Assembly: GCF_026341515.1 (NCBI RefSeq)
Contig: NZ_JAPEOK010000001.1
Span: forward strand, 6,014,001 to 6,078,000
DNA from: Streptomyces sp. NBC_00878
GTDB lineage: Bacteria > Actinomycetota > Actinomycetes > Streptomycetales > Streptomycetaceae
Direction of reading: 5' to 3'
DNA: 64,000 nucleotides
The first letter of the stretch is position 1, and the number at the start of each line of letters is the position of its first letter. The notes beneath the pieces are model-generated. The model was not told the origin of the DNA, searched no databases, and saw only the letters and a list, made by a program, of their open reading frames with translations. The position numbers and the translations under genes are program-made. Shown here one piece after another: positions 26,301-33,337 of this stretch.

Positions 26301-29229
26301 CGGACTGCGGACCGTGTTCCGCCCGGGCAGCGGCGACGAGACCGTACGGCAGGTCGTACGGAACGGCCTGCGCGTGCCGCTGCGGGTGACCGACGCCCGG
26401 GAACAGGACGCCGACGAGCCCCACGGGGCCGTCGCGGCGCTGCTGCGGGAAGAGAGCGCGCGGCCGTACGACCTGGCCGAGGGCCCGCTGTTCACCCCAC
26501 GGCTCCTGACGCTCGCCGACGACGACCATGTCCTCGTACTCGGCCTGCACCACATCGTCACCGACGCCCACTCGGCCGGAATCCTCGCGGCCGACCTGGA
26601 GGAGCTCTACAAGGCCGCGGTCGAGGGGCGCCCGGCGCGGTTCGAGGCGCCCGCGGGCAGCACGGTCGGCGCCGCCGAACCCGACCGGGACCCGGCCGAC
26701 CTGGAGTGGTGGCGGCGGTATCTCGACCCGCTGCCACCGGCGCCCGCGCTGCCCACCCGGCGCCCACGCGGACGCCGGGTGGCGGGCAGCGGAGCCGCCG
26801 CCGAGATCCGCCTCGACGGTGCCCGCACGGCGGCCCTGCGCGAATGGAGCGGCCGCCGGGGCGTCACGCTCTTCGCCACGCTCCTCACCGCCTGGCAGCT
26901 GGTGCTGCGCGAGCGCTCGGGCCAGGACGAGTTCGTCGTGGGATCGACCTTCGGCCGACGCACACCGGAGACGATGGGCACGGTGGGATTCCATGTCGCG
27001 CTCCTTCCGCTGCGGGCCACGCTGACGGAGTCGACGCCGCTGACTGACGCCGTACGGGCCACCCGGGACGCGCTGTTCGCGGCGGACGCCCATCAACACG
27101 TCGACCTGGACGCGCTTCTCGCGGCCGTCAACCCCGACCCCGGCAACCCGCGCCCGCTCATCACCGTGTCCGCGGACCTGGACACCGCCCCGCTGGCCGG
27201 GATCCGACTGCCGGGGCTGCACACCGAAGAGATCGAGGGCGGCACCGAATCGGCCCCGCTCGAAATGGCGCTGATGGCCATTCGTACGGGCTCGGGTCCG
27301 GGGTCTACGGGTCCGGGACTTACGGGTTCGGGACCTAACCGTTCGGGGCTGCGGCTGCGCATCCGCTACGACGCCGATCTCTTCGACGCGGCGACGGTAC
27401 GGGACTGTCTCGGCGACCTCGACCGGATCCTGGGAACCATGGCGTCGGGCGACGCGGTGCTGGTGCGGGACACCGCCGTGCAGCCGAAGCCTGTCGACGT
27501 CACGCGATCGGCCTCGCAGGCCCCTGTCCCGGAGACGCTCCGGGCCATCTGGAAGTCGGTCCTCGACCTCGACGACGTGGCCGACGACGCCAACTTCTTC
27601 GATCTCAGCGGCAATTCGATCGCGGCGATACGGCTCGTCAACCGCGTACGCGAAGCGCTGCACGTGGACATCGGCCTCGCGGACTTCTTCGCGGACGCGA
27701 CCTTGAGCGCGATGGCACGTCAACTCGGTGGTGGCGGTGGTGGCGGTGGTGGCGGTGGTGACGTCGGTGTCGGCGGACCCGAGGAGCCTGCCGACCCTTC
27801 CCCTGACCCCGAGGTCATCGACCCCGAGGTCATCGACCGCGCCCCCGCGAGCTACCAGCAGAACCGGATGATCGCAGGTCACTACGCCGTTCCCCAGCCC
27901 CAGGTCTGGAACGTGCCGACCAGGATCCGGTTCCGGGGCGCCCTGAACCCGGACGCACTGCGCTCGGCCCTCGCCGAACTGATCGAGCGCCACCACTCGT
28001 TGCGTACCCGGTTCGTGCGCGACGGCGAAGGAGCCTGGTGGCAGGAGGTGGTCGCCGCGCCGCCGCTGAGGTTGCAGATCGACGACCTCACCCGCCTCGA
28101 ACCCGAGAAGCGTGCCGCCCGCGTCGACAAGGTGTGCCGAGCGATGGCCGCGGCCCCCGTCGACCTCACCCGCCCGACACTGCCCCGCCTGAGGCTGCTG
28201 CGGGTCGAGCGAGCCGGGCGAGCCGAGCGCGACGAGTGGGTGCTGATGTTCGTCATGCACCACATCTGCGCCGACGGCTGGGCCCACTCCGTGCTCCTGG
28301 CGGAGCTGGCCGCGCTCTACACCGCCGCCGTGGCCGGTACCGCGCACCCGCTCGGCGCCCCCGCCGTCCAGGCCACGGACTACGCCCGCCACCAGCTGGA
28401 GACGAAGGACCCGTCGGTCGAGGACCGGCGGGCCGCACACTGCGCCGCCTATCTGGAGGGGGTGCCGTGCCGGCTCGACACTCCGACCGACCGCCCCCGG
28501 CCCGAGCGGCTGAGCGGTGACGGCGGCACGGTACGCGGTACCGCCTCGGGTGAACTCCGCGCGAAGATGGAGCAGTTGGCGGCCGACCGGCACGTGACGC
28601 CGTTCGCGGTCGCGGCAGCCGCGCTCGGCATCCACCTCGCCCGGCTCTCCGGGGAGCGGGACGTCCTGCTCAGCGTCCCGTACGCCAACCGCGAGGCCAT
28701 GGAGAGCGAGTCGCTCGTGATGGACAGCGAGTCGCTCGTGTCGGTGGTCTCCACGGCCGTGCTGGTCCGGGTGCGGATCGACCCGGCCGAGACGGTCGGC
28801 GAGCTGGTGACCCGTACCGGTGCGGGTGCCCTCGGCGTCATGGCGAACGTCCTGCCCACCGCCCGCATCCTCCAGGCGATGCGCGACGCGGGCGCGACCG
28901 AGGTCCCCGACCGCGTCCCGAACGGCCTCGCCTTCCAGAACTACGCCGACTCCGACATCGAGATACCCGGCCTCTACGTCGAGGTGGCCGACGTGGCCCC
29001 GCCGGTCGCCCGCGCCGAACTCGTCTTCGGTCTATCGCCGCGTCGTGATCCGGGACTCGGCTACCGGACCTTCCTCGAGTATTCGGCCGATCTGTGGGAT
29101 CGGGAATCGGCCGAAGACCTGCTCGCCGAGTACGTCTCGGTGATCGGAGACTTGTGCGCGCACCCCGACCGCCCGGTCGCCGCGCTGCTCGACACGCACC
29201 CAACGCCCCGGAAGGCGGACGCCGAATGA
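23305..29229 (+). CDS. Hybrid protein: aminotransferase - luciferase-like monooxygenase - C - PCP - C
   Basis: 1,974 aa. Domains in order: docking helix (about 1-30), Pro/Thr linker, class III aminotransferase of GSAM type (about 100-550; PLP Lys about 369 in TYGKALGNG), MupA/Atu3671-type flavin monooxygenase (about 563-928), condensation domain with HHIVTDA (His about 1082), PCP with LSGNS (Ser about 1438), and a second condensation domain with HHICADG (His about 1652). There is no adenylation domain. Predicted order: transaminate the PKS beta-ketone, hydroxylate the alpha carbon, then form peptide bonds. Microginin synthetase MicA has a comparable KS-AT, aminotransferase, monooxygenase, C order. 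It overlaps the PKS gene by 4 bp and M18 by 4 bp. Confidence 0.9.
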   Translation: MSTTAADRAAELSRKLTAQLAAAKRQAEAQTPIPIPTSAPIPTPTPTPTPTPTSTSAPTPGPPQPTLHGPRVTLPEGSGMVGDGDGAGADAGQRAHAVELGRRLAERTRTSKELAQRQRAVLADSRAVVGFRRSTKETLYPLAARSARGAHLTDVDGNDYTDITMGFGALLLGHEPEIVTEAVREHLAQGLRFGPRSVEAGEVAQLLADLTGMERVAFAGSGTEANSAAIRLARAATGRDRIVMFRGSYHGHIDSVLGRPGPDGGPAVPVSHGIPHSAVSEVLVLEYGSQEALDTVDALGDTIAAVLVEPVQCRNPALRPVAFLRALRDLTRRRGIVLLFDEMLTGLRPHPRGAQHHFGVVPDLATYGKALGNGFPIGAIAGRGDILDGVDGGFWRYGDDSRPEVETTFFGGTYMQHPLSMAAAKAVLTHLTAEGPALQERLNARTDALAEDLNEFFRTEEFPLELSHFGSMFRFTHRADMELLYQHLLLRGIYVWEWRSFYLSTAHTDADIERVSDAVKDSLRALREGGFFPTTRTSPGPSLRQQSQSQSRPKATSPRPAADFGLYFFGDYPDAEAAAGKEGGADGRPNAPRPSDAYDQIMETARFADERGFSSLWVPERHFHSFGGLFPNPSVLAAALARETSRIRLNAGSVVLPLHDPVRIAEEWSVVDNLSGGRVGIGCATGWHARDFALHPDRFARRKEIGFAHLDDVRTLWSGGTLTRRTGDGAETAVRIHPRPVQDMPPMFLATSGRRESYEEAARRGLGIVTNLMNQTVAELTENIGRYRKAREQHGLDPDTGRVTVLLHTYLGDDHATARAQALEPMTRYLRSSLQMRSAASTRGTRGGDPRDVAAASDEDLEYLFRRAYDGYCDERALIGTPDTCAPVVDALHEAGVDEIAALVDFGMPADLMRSGLEHLDALRRRHQDAAGSVAARAGVGRGADVSAPATDAQRRIWLACQLVGDPAAYNEIQAVRLRGPLDGEALAVAVDGLVERHAGLRTVFRPGSGDETVRQVVRNGLRVPLRVTDAREQDADEPHGAVAALLREESARPYDLAEGPLFTPRLLTLADDDHVLVLGLHHIVTDAHSAGILAADLEELYKAAVEGRPARFEAPAGSTVGAAEPDRDPADLEWWRRYLDPLPPAPALPTRRPRGRRVAGSGAAAEIRLDGARTAALREWSGRRGVTLFATLLTAWQLVLRERSGQDEFVVGSTFGRRTPETMGTVGFHVALLPLRATLTESTPLTDAVRATRDALFAADAHQHVDLDALLAAVNPDPGNPRPLITVSADLDTAPLAGIRLPGLHTEEIEGGTESAPLEMALMAIRTGSGPGSTGPGLTGSGPNRSGLRLRIRYDADLFDAATVRDCLGDLDRILGTMASGDAVLVRDTAVQPKPVDVTRSASQAPVPETLRAIWKSVLDLDDVADDANFFDLSGNSIAAIRLVNRVREALHVDIGLADFFADATLSAMARQLGGGGGGGGGGGDVGVGGPEEPADPSPDPEVIDPEVIDRAPASYQQNRMIAGHYAVPQPQVWNVPTRIRFRGALNPDALRSALAELIERHHSLRTRFVRDGEGAWWQEVVAAPPLRLQIDDLTRLEPEKRAARVDKVCRAMAAAPVDLTRPTLPRLRLLRVERAGRAERDEWVLMFVMHHICADGWAHSVLLAELAALYTAAVAGTAHPLGAPAVQATDYARHQLETKDPSVEDRRAAHCAAYLEGVPCRLDTPTDRPRPERLSGDGGTVRGTASGELRAKMEQLAADRHVTPFAVAAAALGIHLARLSGERDVLLSVPYANREAMESESLVMDSESLVSVVSTAVLVRVRIDPAETVGELVTRTGAGALGVMANVLPTARILQAMRDAGATEVPDRVPNGLAFQNYADSDIEIPGLYVEVADVAPPVARAELVFGLSPRRDPGLGYRTFLEYSADLWDRESAEDLLAEYVSVIGDLCAHPDRPVAALLDTHPTPRKADAE

Positions 29230-30536
29230 CCCTGGCCACCGACCCCAGCCATACCGAGGACCTGCTCGCCTTCCTCCAGAGCAGTTCCTCGCCGTACCAC
29301 GCGGTGAGCCAGGCCGCGCGCCGCCTGGAGAAGGCGGGCTTCACGGAGCTGAGCGAGACCGAGGAGTGGACGGGGCGCAGGGGCGGCTGCTTCGTCGCCC
29401 GCGGCGGTGCGCTCATCGCCTGGTACGTCCCCGAGGGCGCCCCCGCCCACACCCCCTTCCGGATCGTCGGCGCCCACACCGACTCGCCCAACCTGCGGGT
29501 CAAGCCGCGGCCAGACATCGGTTCCGCCGGGTGGCGCCAGGTCGCCGTGGAGATCTACGGAGGCGTCCCGCTCAACACCTGGCTCGACCGGGATCTGGGT
29601 ATCTCGGGGCGCCTCACACTGCGCGACGGCAGCTCCACCCTCGTCAAGGTCGACGAACCGCTGTTCCGCGTACCGCAGTTGGCCATCCACCTCGACCGTA
29701 CGGTCAATGAGGCCCTGGCCCTGGACCGGCAGCGCCAGACCCAGCCGATCTGGTCCCTGGGCAGACCGGAGCAGGGCGCGCTGCTGCGCCGGATCGCGTA
29801 CGAGGCCGATCTGGAGCCCACGGAGATCCTCGGCTGGGACCTGATGCTGCACGACATCCAGGCACCCGGCCACCTGGGCGCGGAGCGCGAGTTCCTGGTG
29901 TCGTCGCGGCTGGACAACCTGGTGTCCGTGCACGCGGGGGTCACCGCGCTGACGGCGGCGGCCGAAGCCTGGTCGCAGGACGTCGGCGCCGACGCCGAGT
30001 CGTTCCGGGTTCCGGTGCTCGCCGCCTTCGACCACGAAGAGGTCGGCAGCGGCTCCGAGACCGGCGCCCAGAGCCCGATCCTGGAACGCGTCCTGAACCG
30101 CTCGGTGGCGGCCCGCGGCGGCAGCGGCGAGGACTGGTCGCGGGCGCTCGCGGGCGCGCTCTGCGTCTCGGCCGACATGTCCCACGCGGTCCACCCCAAC
30201 TACAGCGAGCGGCACGACCCGGACAACCACCCGCTGCCCAACGGCGGCCCCGTGGTGAAGGTCAACGTCAACCAGCGGTACGCCACCGACGGCACCGGAC
30301 TCGCCGCGTTCGCGGCCGCGTGCGAGCGGGCCGGGGTGCCGTTGCAGCGGTTCGTGTCCAACAACGCCATGCCCTGCGGGACTTCGATCGGGCCGATCAC
30401 CGCGGCCCGCCTGGGCGTGACGACGGTCGACGTGGGCGTGCCCGGCCTGTCCATGCACTCCGCCCGCGAACTCGTCGGCTCCAGGGACCCCGGCTACCTG
30501 GCCCAGGCACTCGCCGAATTCGTCACGACGAGCTGA
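29226..30536 (+). CDS. M18-family (aspartyl) aminopeptidase
   Basis: 436 aa with family motifs GAHTDSP (metal His/Asp), FDHEEVGS (catalytic Glu and metal ligand), DMSHAVHPN and a C-terminal MHSARE. The enzyme removes N-terminal acidic residues from peptides in a di-zinc centre, usually as a dodecamer in the cytoplasm. Finding it inside a PKS-NRPS operon, overlapping the synthetase by ATGA, is unusual. If the product is an alpha-hydroxy-beta-amino acid peptide, a class that includes strong aminopeptidase inhibitors, this could be a resistant or decoy target. It could also process a pro-form of the product. All catalytic residues appear intact. Confidence 0.92.
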   Translation: MTLATDPSHTEDLLAFLQSSSSPYHAVSQAARRLEKAGFTELSETEEWTGRRGGCFVARGGALIAWYVPEGAPAHTPFRIVGAHTDSPNLRVKPRPDIGSAGWRQVAVEIYGGVPLNTWLDRDLGISGRLTLRDGSSTLVKVDEPLFRVPQLAIHLDRTVNEALALDRQRQTQPIWSLGRPEQGALLRRIAYEADLEPTEILGWDLMLHDIQAPGHLGAEREFLVSSRLDNLVSVHAGVTALTAAAEAWSQDVGADAESFRVPVLAAFDHEEVGSGSETGAQSPILERVLNRSVAARGGSGEDWSRALAGALCVSADMSHAVHPNYSERHDPDNHPLPNGGPVVKVNVNQRYATDGTGLAAFAAACERAGVPLQRFVSNNAMPCGTSIGPITAARLGVTTVDVGVPGLSMHSARELVGSRDPGYLAQALAEFVTTS

Positions 30537-30557
30537 GAACGCGAGAGGTTGCAGAGC

Positions 30558-31331
30558 ATGTCGGCAAAGACCTTCGCCCTCAAGGGCGCCGACCCGCAGG
30601 ACGCCTCGCTGCGCGTGCTGATCGTTCCGCACGCCGGCGCCGGGGCGGCGAGCGGTGGCGGCTTCGCGGAGCACGCTCCGGACGACTGGCTGGTGGCCAC
30701 GGCCCGGCTGCCGGGCCGGGAGACGCGTATCCGGGAGAGCGTTCCGGACCTGCCAGGCCTGGTCGATGACGTCGTGGCCACGGCCCGGGCCCTGCCAGGC
30801 ACCGCCCCCTTGATCGTCGTCGGGGTGTGCTTCGGCGCGGTCATCGGCCTGGAAGCCGTGCGCGCGCTGCAACGCGAGGACACCGGCCGTGTCACCGGCA
30901 TGGTGGCCGTCTCGCAGTGGGCGGTGAACGAGAAGCCCGATCCCGAGCGCCGGTTGCTGCGCGACGCGGACGACACCGACGACACCGACGACGTACTGGC
31001 GATCCTCGCGGGGATCGGCGGAGTCCCGGAAACACTCGCCGCCAACGAGGAGATGCTCAAGCTGGTGCTGCCGACGATCGTGGCGGACATCCGTGCCGTC
31101 GAGGACTACTCGACGGGCCCCGACCCCCTTCTCCGGTGTCCCCTCCTGACCGTGTTCGGGGACGAGGACCCGCTGTGCCCGGAGGAACGGACCGCCGACT
31201 GGGCCCTGTTCAGCGAGAACACCCGCAGTGTCTGGCTGCCGGGCGGCCACATGCTGCTGACGGAGAGCCCCGCCCTGGTGGTGGACGCCCTCGTCGGCAA
31301 CCTCGACCAGTTCGCGACAGAACAGTCATAG
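30558..31331 (+). CDS. Stand-alone type II thioesterase with a Cys nucleophile
   Basis: 257-aa alpha/beta hydrolase of the TEII family. It begins with LIVPHAGAGA, has Asp in FGDEDPL and His in GGHMLL. The nucleophile elbow is GVCFGA instead of GHSMGA, placing Cys at about residue 91. Type II thioesterases clear mis-primed carrier proteins. Cys variants are known in NRPS thioesterases that make strained lactam or lactone rings. No terminal thioesterase domain exists elsewhere in the operon, so this protein could also release the product (inference). ATG 30558 has GAGAGG 9 nt upstream. Confidence 0.85.
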   Translation: MSAKTFALKGADPQDASLRVLIVPHAGAGAASGGGFAEHAPDDWLVATARLPGRETRIRESVPDLPGLVDDVVATARALPGTAPLIVVGVCFGAVIGLEAVRALQREDTGRVTGMVAVSQWAVNEKPDPERRLLRDADDTDDTDDVLAILAGIGGVPETLAANEEMLKLVLPTIVADIRAVEDYSTGPDPLLRCPLLTVFGDEDPLCPEERTADWALFSENTRSVWLPGGHMLLTESPALVVDALVGNLDQFATEQS

Positions 31332-31364
31332 ATCCCGTACCCGGCCGAACTGAGGTTGACGTCC

Positions 31365-33251
31365 ATGACGACCGTCGCAGTCGATACGCAGCACCGGCTC
31401 GACGCGCTCCTGCTCGAACGGTGGGAGCGCGATCCCGGACTCCCCGCGCTCGTCTCCGGCGACACCGTCCTGACGGTGGGCGAGTTGAGGGACCGGGTCC
31501 TACGGACCGCCGCGGCCCTGCGCGCGCACGGCGTACGGGCGGGAGACCGCGTCGTCGTCCACCACGAGCGCTCCGTCGAGTTCGTGGTGGCCGTGCTGGG
31601 CGCCATGTTCGCGGGCGCCGCCCACGCGGCCCTCGGCGTGGGCGACCCGACACGGCGGATCCTGCGTGCCGTCCAGGACTGCGCACCCCGGGCCGTACTC
31701 ACCAACTCCGCGCTGCGCGACCGCTTTTCGGACGTACCGGGTCTGTCGGGCCTGTCGGGCCTGTCGGATCTGGTCGTCCTGACGGACGAGAAGTGCGCCA
31801 CGTACCTGCCGACACTCGAACCGGTACGGGGGAACGCATCGGCGGACGACCCCGTCGCCGTCATCTACACCTCAGGCTCCACCGGCCGCCCCAAGGCCTC
31901 GCTGATCAGCCACCGCGCTCTCGTCTCCCGGATCACGGCCCTGCAGACCACGCACCGCATGGACGAGCGCGACCGGATGATGCATCACACGGTGTGCACC
32001 TTCGACATGTATCTCGGTGAGTTGTACTGGCCGTTGCTCGCCGGTGCCACCGTCGTCATCGCGGCCCCGGGCCGCCATCGCGACGCGGACCATCTCGCGG
32101 CGCTCATACGCGACCAGGGGATCACGACGGTCTACTACGGCGTCTCCCAGCTCGAACTCTTCCTGCTGACCCGCGATCCCGCCGAGCGGTACGACGGGCT
32201 GCGGCAATTGATCACCGGCGGCGAACCGCTCGGCCCCGACCTCGTCAAGCGCTTCCACGCGCGCTCCACCGCGACCCTCACCAATATCTACGGGCCCAGT
32301 GAGTGCACGATCTACTCCACGGCCTGGGTGTGCCCGCGCGATCCCGACCCGGACACCGTGCTCATCGGCCCCGCCATCCAGGACACCGAGCTGTGGATCC
32401 TCGACGAGAACGGCGCCCCGGTGGGCGACGGGGAGCCCGGCGAGCTGTACATCGGCGGCGCGGGCGTCGCCCTCGGCTATCTGAACCGGCCCGAACTCAC
32501 GGCTGAGCGTTTCCTCACCGCCGAGCGTCTTCCCAACGCCCCCGGGGTGAGCCCGGACAGCCGCCTCTACCGTTCCGGCGACCTGGTCAGGGCGCGTCCC
32601 GACGGTGCGCTGGAGTTCCTGGGCCGGGCCGACCGGCAGGTGAAGATCCGGGGCATCCGCATCGAGCCCGGCGAGATCGAGGAGACCGCCAAGCGCTGTG
32701 CGGGGGTCCGGCAGGCGGCGGTCGTCGCGCACGGCTCGGGTGCCGAGAAGCGGCTCGCCGCGTTCGTGGTGCCCGAGGAGGCCGTGGCATCGGACGACAG
32801 TCTGACGTCGTCCGTACGCGAGGCCCTGCGGACCTGGCTCCCGCCGTACATGGTGCCGTCGGCCATCGAGATGACTGACGAACTGCCCCTGACACCGAAC
32901 GGCAAGCTGGACCGCCGCCTCCTGGAGGCCCGAGCGGCACAACGGTCGGCCGAAGCCGCGCCTGTGGCCGCTGATGTGGCCGCGGACGCGGACGTGAATG
33001 TGGATATGGATCTGGACGTGGAGAGCGTCGTGGCCGAGGTGTGGTGCGAGGTTCTCCAGGTCTCCGCCGTCGGCCGGGACGACGACTTCTTCGACCTGGG
33101 CGGCGATTCCTTCAAGGTGCTGCGCGTCGTGGAGACCCTCCGGGAACGGCTGCGGGCGGACATCCCCCTGGCGGCCCTCCTGCTGGAGCCGACGGCGGGG
33201 GACTTCAGCGAGGAACTGCGCCGCATCATGGATCAGCGGTCCGCCGGCTGA
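31365..33251 (+). CDS. NRPS adenylation-PCP didomain
   Basis: 628 aa. The adenylation cores are clear: A3 YTSGSTGRPK, A5 NIYGPSECT, A7 YRSGDLV, A10 NGKLD. In A4 the segment FDMYLGE keeps the Asp used to bind the alpha-amino group, but its next residues are atypical, so I do not predict the substrate. The PCP is LGGDS (Ser about 582). It is the only adenylation domain in the operon and could load its own PCP and, in trans, the PCP of the large protein. ATG 31365 is preferred over a TTG nine bases upstream because TGAGG sits 9 nt before it. Confidence 0.9.
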   Translation: MTTVAVDTQHRLDALLLERWERDPGLPALVSGDTVLTVGELRDRVLRTAAALRAHGVRAGDRVVVHHERSVEFVVAVLGAMFAGAAHAALGVGDPTRRILRAVQDCAPRAVLTNSALRDRFSDVPGLSGLSGLSDLVVLTDEKCATYLPTLEPVRGNASADDPVAVIYTSGSTGRPKASLISHRALVSRITALQTTHRMDERDRMMHHTVCTFDMYLGELYWPLLAGATVVIAAPGRHRDADHLAALIRDQGITTVYYGVSQLELFLLTRDPAERYDGLRQLITGGEPLGPDLVKRFHARSTATLTNIYGPSECTIYSTAWVCPRDPDPDTVLIGPAIQDTELWILDENGAPVGDGEPGELYIGGAGVALGYLNRPELTAERFLTAERLPNAPGVSPDSRLYRSGDLVRARPDGALEFLGRADRQVKIRGIRIEPGEIEETAKRCAGVRQAAVVAHGSGAEKRLAAFVVPEEAVASDDSLTSSVREALRTWLPPYMVPSAIEMTDELPLTPNGKLDRRLLEARAAQRSAEAAPVAADVAADADVNVDMDLDVESVVAEVWCEVLQVSAVGRDDDFFDLGGDSFKVLRVVETLRERLRADIPLAALLLEPTAGDFSEELRRIMDQRSAG

Positions 33252-33266
33252 GCCCACCACGGATGC

Positions 33267-33306
33267 GGGGGTGTGGGTGTCGGAAAACTCCGGCCCCCAC
33301 ACCCCC
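33267..33306. terminator. Strong hairpin after the biosynthetic operon
   Basis: An 11-bp perfect stem, GGGGGTGTGGG (33267-33277) with CCCACACCCCC (33296-33306), and an 18-nt loop. It lies 15 bp past the A-PCP stop and before the convergent hydrolase gene. It is the likely 3' end of the operon and may act in both directions. Confidence 0.65.
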
Positions 33307-33337
33307 GACCTGCCTACCTACTTACCTGTCTACGGAC

